Assembly: GCA_903874895.1 (NCBI GenBank)
Contig: CAIQUG010000199.1
Coordinates: 1-50,864, forward strand
DNA length: 50,864 bases
DNA from: an uncultured Caulobacterales bacterium
GTDB lineage: Bacteria > Pseudomonadota > Alphaproteobacteria > Caulobacterales > Caulobacteraceae
Direction of reading: 5' to 3'
Position 1 is the first letter of the stretch, and every line of letters begins with the position of its first letter. This document shows positions 8,034-16,029 of this stretch, one piece after another. The notes below the pieces were generated by a model. That model did not search any database. It was not told the DNA's origin and saw nothing but the letters and a program-made list of their open reading frames with translations. The translations under genes and the position numbers were made by a program.

Positions 8034-9530
8034 TTGTCGTCCAGACCACTTTCCAGCGTCGTGATTGTCGGGGGCGGTTCGGCCGGCTGGATGACAGCCG
8101 CAGCGCTGGCCTGCAACATCCACAAGGACTGCAGCCTCACCCTGATCGAGTCCGAGGAGATCGGCACGGTCGGCGTCGGCGAAGCCACCATCCCGCCCAT
8201 CCGGTCCTTCAACCAGATGCTCGGGATCGACGAGGCCACCTTCCTCAAGGCGACGAAGGGGTCGTTCAAGCTCGGCATCCAGTTCGTCAACTGGGGCCGC
8301 GTGGGCCACCGCTACTTCCACCCGTTCGGCACCTATGGGCGGCCGTTCGATCTGGCGCAGCCGCACCAGCACTGGCTCCGCGCCGATGCGGCAGGGCAGG
8401 CGGCCCCCCTCGACGATCACTGCATGGCCTGGGCGGCGGCCCGCGAGGGGCGTTTTGCGCCGCCCGTCGGCGACCCGCGGAATGTCCTCTCAACCTACGA
8501 CTACGCCTACCATTTCGATGCCGGCCTCTATGCCGCCCATCTGCGCAGCTATGCCGAGGCGCGGGGCGTTCGCCGGGTGGAGGGCAAGATCGCCGACGTC
8601 GCCCTGAACGGCGAGACCGGATTCGTGGAACGGCTGACCCTTGAAAACGGCCAGTCGGTCGGGGGGCAGCTGTTCATCGACTGCTCGGGACTTCGGGCCC
8701 TGCTGATCGAAGGGGCCCTCGCCACGGGGTTCGAGGACTGGTCCCACTGGCTGCCCTGCGACCGGGCCCTGGCCGTGCCGAGCGAGCGGGGGGCGTTCAC
8801 GCCCTATACGCGCTCCACGGCCCGACCGGCGGGGTGGCAGTGGCGCATTCCCCTGCAGCACCGGACGGGCAACGGCCATGTCTATGCGTCGGCCTTCATG
8901 GACGATCAGGCGGCATCCGACCTCCTGATGGCCCATCTCGAGGACCCGGCCCTCGCGGATCCGCGTCCGATCCGCTTCAGGACCGGTCGTCGGCGCAAGC
9001 TCTGGAACCGCAACGTCATTGCCGTGGGCCTGGCGTCCGGGTTCCTTGAGCCGCTGGAATCGACAAGCCTGCACCTGGTGCAGACGGCGATCTCGAAGAT
9101 CCTCGCCTTCTTCCCGGACCAGTCCTTCGATCCGATGGTGACGGACGAGTTCAATCGCATCTCGATCACGGAGTACGAGCGCATCCGGGACTTCATCATC
9201 CTGCACTACAAGCTGACGGAGCGGGATGACAGCGCGCTGTGGCGTTACTGTGCCGCCATGCCGATCCCCGATACGCTGGCGCACAAGATCCGCCATTTCC
9301 GGCACGCGGGCCGTCTGATCCCCAGCGACATGGCCCTGTTCGGCCCGCCGAGCTGGCTGGCCGTTCACATGGGCCAGTTCAATCGGCCTGAGACCCTCGA
9401 TCCCATGATCACTTATCGCGAGGTGGATTCCGCGGCCTGGATGGCGCGGATGCGGGGAGCCATGGACCAGGCGGCGCTCGGGTTGCCGACCCACGAGGCC
9501 TATGTGGCGCGCCTCTGCGCCGAGGCCTGA
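8034..9530 (+). CDS. Flavin-dependent halogenase (tryptophan halogenase family, PF04820)
   Basis: The 498-residue enzyme should use FADH2, oxygen and halide to halogenate an electron-rich substrate, often an indole. The start is TTG, chosen because AGGAG ends 8 bases upstream and no ATG precedes the flavin-binding GGGSAG (13-18). Both family hallmarks are present: the catalytic lysine K79 (same number as in PrnA and RebH) in SFKLGIQFVNW, and the WxWxIP motif at 268-273. The catalytic glutamate equivalent is E342 in EPLEST. BrvH of a Brevundimonas strain, which halogenates free indole, is a known relative; whether this is its ortholog cannot be told. It lies between a TonB receptor and a TPR/oxygenase gene, ending 2 bases before the latter. 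The native substrate of this context is not established. Confidence 0.93.
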   Translation: MSSRPLSSVVIVGGGSAGWMTAAALACNIHKDCSLTLIESEEIGTVGVGEATIPPIRSFNQMLGIDEATFLKATKGSFKLGIQFVNWGRVGHRYFHPFGTYGRPFDLAQPHQHWLRADAAGQAAPLDDHCMAWAAAREGRFAPPVGDPRNVLSTYDYAYHFDAGLYAAHLRSYAEARGVRRVEGKIADVALNGETGFVERLTLENGQSVGGQLFIDCSGLRALLIEGALATGFEDWSHWLPCDRALAVPSERGAFTPYTRSTARPAGWQWRIPLQHRTGNGHVYASAFMDDQAASDLLMAHLEDPALADPRPIRFRTGRRRKLWNRNVIAVGLASGFLEPLESTSLHLVQTAISKILAFFPDQSFDPMVTDEFNRISITEYERIRDFIILHYKLTERDDSALWRYCAAMPIPDTLAHKIRHFRHAGRLIPSDMALFGPPSWLAVHMGQFNRPETLDPMITYREVDSAAWMARMRGAMDQAALGLPTHEAYVARLCAEA

Positions 9531-9532
9531 CC

Positions 9533-11107
9533 ATGGCTGCGGACGCCCCGATGCCGTCCGACAGCCTCCGGGAGCTTCAGCGCCGCCTCGGTCGCGCGCC
9601 GCCCCCGCCCGACCTGGTGGCAGAGGTGCTGAAAACGGTCCGTACCCGGCTGGCGGCAAACGACGGCGCGGCGGTGATCCCGCTGCTCGAGACCCTGATC
9701 AAGCGGGCCGGGGAGACGGCGGAGGTGCTGACCCTCCTGGGGCACGCGCACCGACAGGCCCAGTCCCTGACCGCCGCAGATCGCGCCTTCGTCGCGGCGC
9801 GCCGGCTGGATCCGACCGACCCCATGCTGGCCCTCGCCGCGGCGCAGACCCGATATCAGCTGGGACGTCCGGCGGCAGACGCCTTTCTGGCCGCAGGACA
9901 GATGCAAGTGCCGATTCAGGGCCACCTTCAGCGGGTTGCCCTCGGCAATGCGGCTCAGGCGCGTGTCTCGGAAGGGGATGCGGCGGGCGGCGTGGCACTG
10001 CTGCAGGCGGAACTCGCCCGGCATCCGGACTGGATGGAGGGACATCGGCTTCTGTCCAGGCTCCTGTGGGTGACGGACCCCGGTGCCGACGGCGACGTCG
10101 CCCTTGTCGCTGCGCTGGCCGCGATGCCGACCCATCGGGAGCTGTGGCTGGCCTGGTTCCAGACGGCCGCCCAGGTCCGCGACTGGACGAAGGCCCGGGA
10201 CATTCTCGATCGGGCCGAGGCGGCCTGCGGCGACGGCCGCGATCTGCAGGCCGCGCGCCTGTTCCTCGCCACCGAGGGCGGTACGCCGGACGAGGCCAGC
10301 CGGATGCTGGAGCAGACGGCCGACCTGCAGGGCGACGGTGTGGCCCTGTGCCGCGTCCGGGCGCTGCTGCGCCAGGGACGGGCCGCGGAGGCGGCGGATC
10401 TGGCCTGGCTTCAGACCCGCGGACCCTCGGCCATGACGTTCTGGCCCTACCTGTCCCTCGCGTGGCGGATGACCGGGGACCGCCGGGCCGCGTGGCTGGA
10501 CGGATCACCGCCGCGGGTGAGGTCCGTCGATCTCCCCTTCGATCGGCGGGAGCGCGCGGCGCTGGCGGATCTCCTGCGTCGCCTGCACACCCTGGAGCGC
10601 CCCTATGCCGAACAGTCGGTACGCGGCGGGACCCAGACCGACCGCTCCGTCCTGCTGCGGGGAGAGCCGGAGTTGCAGCGCCTGCGCCGTCGGATGCTGG
10701 AAGGAGTCGCAGACTACGTGGCCGGTCTGCCGGCGCAGGAGGATGGGCACCCGCTTCTGGGCCTGCGGCGGGATCGCCTGCGGATCGAGGGCAGCTGGTC
10801 GGTGCGTCTGGCGGGCCAGGGCTTCAATGTCGCCCATACCCATCCCGCCGGATGGATCAGTGCGGTGTTCTACGTCGCCTTGCCGGAGCCGGAGCAGATG
10901 GGACCATCGCCGGCGGGCTGGATCACCTTCGGAGAGCCGCCGCCGGAACTCGGTCTGCCCCTCAAGGCCTATGCCGAGGTGGAGCCGCGTCCCGGGCGGC
11001 TGGTGCTGTTCCCGTCCTACATGTGGCACGGGACCCGACCGTTTGCCGATGGCGAGCGACTGGTCGTGGCCTTTGACATGCAACGCGCGGCCCCTGGCGC
11101 CGCATGA
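9533..11107 (+). CDS. TPR-repeat protein with C-terminal 2OG-Fe(II) oxygenase domain (PF13759-like)
   Basis: The 524-residue protein has two parts. Residues about 25-330 are alpha-helical tetratricopeptide-like repeats, for example LAAAQTRYQLGRPAADAFLAAG and WLAWFQTAAQ. Residues about 355-520 match the putative 2OG-Fe(II) oxygenase family: VAHTHPAGWISAVFYVALP holds candidate iron ligands H435/H437, FPSYMWHG holds H499, and ERLVVAFD supplies a 2-oxoglutarate-binding arginine. Such enzymes hydroxylate proteins or small molecules. No signal peptide is visible, so it is cytoplasmic. The ATG is 2 bases after the halogenase stop, so the two enzymes are probably made together and may act on one substrate; TPR repeats suggest a peptide or protein ligand. 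Confidence 0.8.
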   Translation: MAADAPMPSDSLRELQRRLGRAPPPPDLVAEVLKTVRTRLAANDGAAVIPLLETLIKRAGETAEVLTLLGHAHRQAQSLTAADRAFVAARRLDPTDPMLALAAAQTRYQLGRPAADAFLAAGQMQVPIQGHLQRVALGNAAQARVSEGDAAGGVALLQAELARHPDWMEGHRLLSRLLWVTDPGADGDVALVAALAAMPTHRELWLAWFQTAAQVRDWTKARDILDRAEAACGDGRDLQAARLFLATEGGTPDEASRMLEQTADLQGDGVALCRVRALLRQGRAAEAADLAWLQTRGPSAMTFWPYLSLAWRMTGDRRAAWLDGSPPRVRSVDLPFDRRERAALADLLRRLHTLERPYAEQSVRGGTQTDRSVLLRGEPELQRLRRRMLEGVADYVAGLPAQEDGHPLLGLRRDRLRIEGSWSVRLAGQGFNVAHTHPAGWISAVFYVALPEPEQMGPSPAGWITFGEPPPELGLPLKAYAEVEPRPGRLVLFPSYMWHGTRPFADGERLVVAFDMQRAAPGAA

Positions 11108-11128
11108 AAAGCGATCCTGTATCGAAGG

Positions 11129-11149
11129 TGCGACAAAGCGTCGCAGGCT
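11129..11149 (+). terminator. Possible terminator at the end of the halogenase operon
   Basis: TGCGAC and GTCGCA form a perfect 6-base-pair stem with a 5-base loop, followed by GGCTTTAAG, 22 bases after the oxygenase stop. The stem is short and the T run poor, so termination strength is uncertain. Confidence 0.4.
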
Positions 11150-11261
11150 TTAAGCGCTCAGAAACCAAAGGATTTAACGGGCTGTTGTCCACAAACCGCC
11201 ACGGTGGGTTCGCGGTGCGGGTCCGTTTTTCCGACACGCGCCGGATCGGGAGTGACTGGAC

Positions 11262-11447
11262 GTGATGCAACATCCTGGCGGCGTGCGTGGCTTTGTCTCG
11301 CAATTCATCGACGATGAGCGGGGCGCGACGGCCATCGAATACGGCTTGATCGCCGCCCTGATCGCCGTGGTCGTGATCGGCGCTGTCGGCACGGTCGGGA
11401 ATAACGTGAAGAACAAGTTCAACAACATCGCCAATTCGGTAAAGTAG
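11262..11447 (+). CDS. Flp-family type IVb pilin
   Basis: The 61-residue protein has the Flp/Fap layout: a short charged leader ending DDERG, then the hydrophobic core ATAIEYGLIAALIAVVVIG with the E-Y pair at positions 5-6 after the expected prepilin-peptidase cut behind G. It would be processed by a CpaA-type peptidase and assembled into a tight-adherence pilus. GTG at 11262 follows GGGAG by 9 bases; ATG at 11265 is the alternative. No cpa/tad assembly genes lie nearby, so it is either an isolated pilin or a paralog of the main one. The 154-base gap upstream should hold its promoter. Confidence 0.88.
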   Translation: MMQHPGGVRGFVSQFIDDERGATAIEYGLIAALIAVVVIGAVGTVGNNVKNKFNNIANSVK

Positions 11448-11488
11448 CGCCCTGCGTCCCGGATCCGGGTCCGGTTCGGGGAGCTGAT

Positions 11489-11941
11489 ATGGGCCATGTC
11501 CTGCGTGCCGGCAGCCTGGCAGCGGCCTATGTGCTGGTGGCCCTCCTGCTCACCCTCGGCGCAGGCCTGCCGGCCTTGGCCATGTCCTTCGCCAGTTCCT
11601 CGATCCTGCTGGCGACCCAGCCCGACACGCCGGCGGCCACGCCGCGCAGCCTGATCGGCGGACATCTCATTGCCGCCGTGTGCGGATATGGTTTCGCGAG
11701 CTTCGTGGGGCCGCAGCCCTGGTCCGCGGCGCTGGCCATCGGCCTGGCGGCGATGCTGATGCTGGGCACGCGCACCCTTCACCCACCCGGTGCCGTCAGC
11801 GGCTATCTGATGTTCAATTCCCACCCGCATCCGGAATGGCTGCTGTTCCCCGTGCTGACCACCAGTCTGGTGCTGGCCGGACTGTCGGAGCTGGCCCGGC
11901 GCTACGTCCCCGGCGGAGGGCGTCCCAAGGGGCGGCGGTGA
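11489..11941 (+). CDS. HPP family integral membrane protein
   Basis: The 150-residue protein has four predicted membrane helices (around residues 8-30, 55-75, 80-100 and 118-138) and the family's signature HPPGA in TRTLHPPGAVSGYLMF, placing it in PF04982. Some HPP proteins have been linked to nitrite transport in plastids and cyanobacteria; in bacteria the role is mostly unknown. GGGGAG lies 6 bases before the ATG. It follows the pilin gene by 41 bases on the same strand, which may mean cotranscription, but nothing links the two functions. Confidence 0.85.
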   Translation: MGHVLRAGSLAAAYVLVALLLTLGAGLPALAMSFASSSILLATQPDTPAATPRSLIGGHLIAAVCGYGFASFVGPQPWSAALAIGLAAMLMLGTRTLHPPGAVSGYLMFNSHPHPEWLLFPVLTTSLVLAGLSELARRYVPGGGRPKGRR

Positions 11942-11956
11942 GCCAGGCTCGGTAGC

Positions 11957-13120
11957 TCAGTCGGCGATCTCCGCATAGAGCGCCCGCTCGAACGTCGCGG
12001 CCAGGGCCAGGCAGTCGGGATCGGCGAAGGGCAGCATCTGGGTCAGGATCACGGCGCACAGCCGCTCAGCCGGATCGACCCAGTAATAGGTGTTGGCGAG
12101 CCCCGCCCACGACAGGCTTCCGGGACGTCGGCCATTCGGTCCCCCTTGCGGATGCAGCATGAAGCCCAGTCCCCATTCCGCAGGACCACCCGCGGCCATG
12201 TCGAGGTCGTGGGTCAGGAAGGGCGCAGCCGTCGTCAGCCTGCGGATGGCCACGTTGCCCAGCTGGTTGCGCTGCATCTCCGCGACGGTTTCTGCCTTCA
12301 GGATTCGCCCGCCGGGGGCGTTGCCGCGGTCCAGCAGCATCTGCAGGAAGCGCAGGTAGTCCGATGCCGTGCCATGCAGTCCGCCGCCGCCGCCGGCAAA
12401 GTCGGCTGTCGGCGGGACCGGCAGTTCGAACGGCACCAGGCTCCCATCGGGGGTGCGCAGGCCGAGTCCGGCGTGTCGTGCCTGCATGTCCGGCGTCGGC
12501 GCAAAGGCCGTGGCGGTCATGCCGAGCGGGGAGAGCAGGTGCTCTGTCATCCAGGTTGCCAGACCCTCGCCGGTCACCACCTCGACGGCCAGTCCGACCC
12601 AGTCCGTGCTGACCCCATAGGCCCAGTCCGTCCCGGGGTCGAACAGCAGGGGCAGGTTCAGGGCCGCCTTCTGGCCGGTGCCGAGCCCGGGCATGCCCGT
12701 GGCCTCGATATAGCGGCCCAGATCAGAGCTCCACATGTCGTAGCCGAAGCCCGAAGTATGGCTCAGCAGGCGACGCAACGTCACCGGTGCCCGGGCGGGG
12801 CGCAGCCGCGGCCGTCCTTCAGGATCAAACCCTTCCAGCACCTGGGGCTCCGCCAGGGCAGGCAGCAGCTTGCCGAGGGGCGCGTCCAGCGACAACCGAC
12901 CCTGGTCGACCAGTTGCAGGGCGGCCACCGACGTGAGGGCCTTGGTCATGGAGGCGAGCCAGAAGACCGCATCGGCCTTCAGCGGCGCGGGATCGCCCAG
13001 ACCGACGGTGCCATAGGCTCCCTGGAACAGCGGCTGGCCGTCCCGCCAGGCCGCAGCGACAAAGCCGGGCGTGCGTTGCATGGCATGTGCGGCGGTCAGG
13101 GTCTCGTGGATCTGGGACAT
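11957..13120 (-). CDS. Serine hydrolase of the class C beta-lactamase/esterase family
   Basis: The 387-residue protein has the penicillin-binding-protein/class C fold: the active-site tetrad SMTK (SxxK) near residue 57, a tyrosine of the second motif in DWAYGVSTDW, and SWAGLANTYYWVDP late in the sequence, the pattern seen in family VIII esterases such as EstB. It also has the LLSHTSGFGYD block common to this family. There is no clear signal peptide, so it is probably cytoplasmic. It may hydrolyse short esters or lactams rather than act on penicillin. It is convergent with the HPP gene (15 bases apart) and divergent from the GT87 gene, so it is monocistronic. Physiological substrate unknown. 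Confidence 0.88.
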   Translation of the reverse strand: MSQIHETLTAAHAMQRTPGFVAAAWRDGQPLFQGAYGTVGLGDPAPLKADAVFWLASMTKALTSVAALQLVDQGRLSLDAPLGKLLPALAEPQVLEGFDPEGRPRLRPARAPVTLRRLLSHTSGFGYDMWSSDLGRYIEATGMPGLGTGQKAALNLPLLFDPGTDWAYGVSTDWVGLAVEVVTGEGLATWMTEHLLSPLGMTATAFAPTPDMQARHAGLGLRTPDGSLVPFELPVPPTADFAGGGGGLHGTASDYLRFLQMLLDRGNAPGGRILKAETVAEMQRNQLGNVAIRRLTTAAPFLTHDLDMAAGGPAEWGLGFMLHPQGGPNGRRPGSLSWAGLANTYYWVDPAERLCAVILTQMLPFADPDCLALAATFERALYAEIAD

Positions 13121-13280
13121 GATGCGCGTCTTTCCCGGGGTGTGTTTTCATGACCCTAGACGGAAAATCGTCTGACAGGCGACGGGGAACCGTGTCACAG
13201 CTCGCGGAATCGACGCAGTCAGTGTCAGCGCTTCCGCAAAGCTGGCAGTTTCAAGGACGCGCTGGCGAGCCGCCGGGGCC

Positions 13281-14543
13281 ATGACGACGAGGCACACGAC
13301 AGACGTGACAGACGCAAGCCGGCCACAAGCCTCGATCCTCCGCATCCTGTCGTCGGCCCGACGAAGCCTCCGCGGCGGACTGGATGTGGCGGAACGGCGG
13401 CTCGGACCGACGGGAACCCGCATCGCGCTCCTGCTGTTCTGGGGTGCCCCCCTGTGGACCGGCGTCGTGGGGCGTCTGGTGAAGCACAGCACGGTGTTCC
13501 AGGACTATCAGGAGATCGCCTGCGCCGCCGAACGCCGACTGCAGCATCTGCCCCTGTATGGCGACACCAAATGCATCGGCGTCGTCGCCGCGCCCTATGT
13601 CTATCCCCCCTGGGTCGCCGACGTCTTCGCTGCACCCATGGCGCTGCTGGGGCGGGGGGGGCTGATGGCCGGTTATCTCGCCCTGTTTGTCACCGCCGTT
13701 GCGGCTCTGATCTGGTTCGCCCTGGGATATCCGCTGAAGACCCGGACCTTTTCGTTCCGTGTGGCCTTCCTCGGCTTCATCGCCGGGGGACCCGTCGCGT
13801 TCGGCAACATCTCCATCCTGGTTCACGCGGGGATCTATGCGGTTGCCCTGGCCGTCGGCGCGGACAGCCTCCTGTTTGCGGCCGCGATCAGCGTCGCGTC
13901 ACTGATCAAGCCGCTCTACCTGCTGCTCTTCGCCCTGACCGTGTTCTCGCCCGGCAGCCTCCGGCGCAAGGCGCTGGTCATCGGTGCCGGGGCGGTGCTG
14001 CCGCTGGCGTCGATGCTGGTCACCTCGCCGGATGTGCTCGCCTGGCGGGAGACGGTGGTGCAGATGATGTCCGGTCCGGATCGCGGCGGCGGCTTCACCA
14101 ACATGATGGAGATCCTGGGGGTAAGCAGCCTTTATGGCCAGGGGGGCTTGTACGCACTCTATGGCGGTACGCTCCTGGCCTCCGGCGTCATCCTGTCCGA
14201 GTTCGGCAATCTCGACCGCGAGCAGCGGGTATGGCTGGGCGGCGCGATCGGCGTTTTGATGTTCCCGCGGATCATGTGTTACGACGTCCTGGCCCTGGGC
14301 CCCGGAGTGATAGCGGCCCTGGCAGCCCGGGCCACAGGCCTGCCCCGGGACGCCGGCCGATTCGGCGGGCTCGCCCTCGCCAGTTGTGGACTCTGCTTCC
14401 TGTCGACCCTTCTGGGCGGGATCGCACATGCGTGGCGGGAACTGTCCTATCTGGGCCTGGTTGCGGTGTTTGCGCTCAGCGCATGGGATGTGGTGCGAGG
14501 ACGCCTTGCGCCGCGGACACTGAAAGTCGGAGGGTCGGCATGA
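13281..14543 (+). CDS. GT87-family (DUF2029) membrane glycosyltransferase-like protein
   Basis: The 420-residue protein is polytopic, with about nine to ten membrane helices from residue 48 onward. The first large loop carries the acidic DYQEIACAAER and the aromatic VYPPW motif typical of GT87/DUF2029 polyprenyl-phosphate-sugar-dependent mannosyltransferases. The first 45 residues are polar and arginine-rich and sit in the cytoplasm. Such enzymes usually build envelope glycans from lipid-linked sugars; the exact acceptor is unknown. The stop overlaps the ATG of the next gene in ATGA. A run of eight G at about 13654-13661 lies inside the gene. The start is uncertain because no strong ribosome site precedes it. 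Confidence 0.75.
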   Translation: MTTRHTTDVTDASRPQASILRILSSARRSLRGGLDVAERRLGPTGTRIALLLFWGAPLWTGVVGRLVKHSTVFQDYQEIACAAERRLQHLPLYGDTKCIGVVAAPYVYPPWVADVFAAPMALLGRGGLMAGYLALFVTAVAALIWFALGYPLKTRTFSFRVAFLGFIAGGPVAFGNISILVHAGIYAVALAVGADSLLFAAAISVASLIKPLYLLLFALTVFSPGSLRRKALVIGAGAVLPLASMLVTSPDVLAWRETVVQMMSGPDRGGGFTNMMEILGVSSLYGQGGLYALYGGTLLASGVILSEFGNLDREQRVWLGGAIGVLMFPRIMCYDVLALGPGVIAALAARATGLPRDAGRFGGLALASCGLCFLSTLLGGIAHAWRELSYLGLVAVFALSAWDVVRGRLAPRTLKVGGSA

Positions 14544-15325
14544 TCTTCGAGACCGAGACGGGCATCACCCTGGCCTATGACGATGCCGGCGCGGCGGACC
14601 TGCCGACGCGCGTCCTGGTGCACGGCTTTGCCTCCAACCGGCGGGAGGGCTGGCAGCGGACGGGGTGGTACGCGGCCTTCGACACGCGGCGGGAGCGGCG
14701 CATCGCCCTCGATCTGCGCGGACATGGGGAGAGCACGCGCTCCCACGACCCCGCCGACTACGATCCGTCGTCCATGGCCACCGACATTGTCGCCCTGCTG
14801 GACCATCTGGGGGTCGCGCGGGCCAGCCTCATCGGGTTCTCCATGGGGGCGCGGCTGGCCCTGACCTGCGCCCTCGACCATCCCGGCCGGTTCGAGCATC
14901 TGGTCCTGGGCGGCGTGGGAATGCGCCTGTTCGATCCGCCGCGAGACCTGGGAGCCATGGGGCAGGCCATGCGCGAGGCGGATGCCGAGGCGATCGCCCA
15001 GACCCTGCTGCGCAGCTTTCGCCAGTTCGCCGATGCCCAGGGCGAGGACCGCCTGGCCCTGGCCGCCTGCAGCGAGGGCCGCTCGCGGTCCTTTGCGCCG
15101 GAGGACCTGGCACGACTTCGGGTGCCGACCCTGGTGGTGGCCGGGGCCCGGGACCTGCTGGCCGGCAGCCCGGAGGGACTGGCCGAGGCCATTCCCGGGG
15201 CTCACGCGGTGACCCTGCCCGGCTGCGACCACTTCGGAACCATCACCCATGCCCTCTTCAAGGGACGGGTGTTCGACTTCTTCGACGGCTGGCTGGAGGT
15301 CGAGGATCCGCCGGGCTTTCGCTGA
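14540..15325 (+). CDS. Alpha/beta hydrolase
   Basis: The 261-residue protein begins MIFETETGITLAYDDAG and carries the full alpha/beta hydrolase set: the oxyanion block VLVHGFASN, the nucleophile elbow GFSMGA, the acid in GARDLL and the histidine in GCDHFGTI. The 4-base overlap ATGA with the membrane glycosyltransferase gene indicates coupling. No signal peptide is seen, so it acts in the cytoplasm. The substrate is unknown: esters, thioesters and lactones are all possible. Its close coupling to a GT87 protein could mean a deacylation step in glycan or lipid assembly, but that is inference only. Confidence 0.9.
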   Translation: MIFETETGITLAYDDAGAADLPTRVLVHGFASNRREGWQRTGWYAAFDTRRERRIALDLRGHGESTRSHDPADYDPSSMATDIVALLDHLGVARASLIGFSMGARLALTCALDHPGRFEHLVLGGVGMRLFDPPRDLGAMGQAMREADAEAIAQTLLRSFRQFADAQGEDRLALAACSEGRSRSFAPEDLARLRVPTLVVAGARDLLAGSPEGLAEAIPGAHAVTLPGCDHFGTITHALFKGRVFDFFDGWLEVEDPPGFR

Positions 15326-15414
15326 CCGCGCATGTCAGGTGACTTGACGGATCCCGACCATCGACGGCACGGTGGGGGGAGCGCAAACGGCGCAACCTTC
15401 GGGAGGAGGGCATC

Positions 15415-16011
15415 ATGGCCCACGACGACGCAGCACCCCGCCACGCCAGCTTCACGTCCATGGTCGAAGGCACGGCGCAGGACTGGAAGGTCATTTCCGA
15501 GGAGATGAAGCCCTTCCAGCGGGATCTGCCCAACCGCATCCTCACCCATCTCAAGCTGCTGCAGGGCGACTACGGCGGCTACTCCGTCGACCGTTTCGAG
15601 CACAGCCTGCAGACGGCCACCCGGGCCCACCGCGACGGCCGTGACGAGGAGTATGTGGTCTGCGCCCTTCTGCACGACATCGGCGATACGCTGGGCTCGG
15701 CCAATCATGCCGACGTGGCCGCCGCCATCCTGAAGCCCTACGTGTCCGAGGCCAATCACTGGATGATCGAGAACCACGGCATCTTCCAGGGCTACTACTT
15801 CTTCCACTATCTGGGCCTCGACCGGGACATGCGGGACCGGTTCCGCGGGCACCCGCATTTCGAGCACTGCGCCCAGTTCTGCCACCTCTATGATCAGAGC
15901 GCCTTCGATCCGGACTATGAAAGCCTGCCCCTCGAAGTGTTCGAGCCCATGGTCCACCGGGTCTTTGCCCAGGTGAAGACCTCGATCTATCGCAAGCCCC
16001 AAACGGCCTGA
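15415..16011 (+). CDS. HD-domain protein (COG4341-type; PhnZ/TmpB relatives possible)
   Basis: The 198-residue protein has an HD domain: H63 in FEHSLQTATRAH, H87-D88 in LLHDIGD, and further histidines at 98, 121 and 131, with D160 in HLYDQSAFD. The 24-residue gap between H63 and H87 is like that in the mixed-valent di-iron HD oxygenases (PhnZ, TmpB, inositol oxygenase), and the family is annotated either as HD phosphohydrolase or phosphonate HD oxygenase. I cannot decide between hydrolase and oxygenase. No phosphonate genes are nearby. The ATG is preceded by GGAGG about 5-9 bases upstream. It stands alone, 89 bases after the hydrolase, and is convergent with the M20 peptidase gene. Confidence 0.78.
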   Translation: MAHDDAAPRHASFTSMVEGTAQDWKVISEEMKPFQRDLPNRILTHLKLLQGDYGGYSVDRFEHSLQTATRAHRDGRDEEYVVCALLHDIGDTLGSANHADVAAAILKPYVSEANHWMIENHGIFQGYYFFHYLGLDRDMRDRFRGHPHFEHCAQFCHLYDQSAFDPDYESLPLEVFEPMVHRVFAQVKTSIYRKPQTA

Positions 16012-16029
16012 GCCGGCTGCGGCCAGGAC

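Noticed and set aside
5366-8290. A 974-codon leftward open frame across the TonB receptor
   Set aside because: It is the antisense shadow of the receptor in GC-rich DNA; the protein is low in complexity and matches nothing.
11150-11178. TTAA motifs upstream of the Flp pilin as CtrA sites
   Set aside because: The two TTAA are 24 bases apart instead of the N7 spacing of CtrA sites, so only isolated half-sites are present.
13654-13661. Run of eight G in the GT87 gene as a phase-variation tract
   Set aside because: Shorter than the receptor run and of a length expected by chance in this GC-rich sequence.
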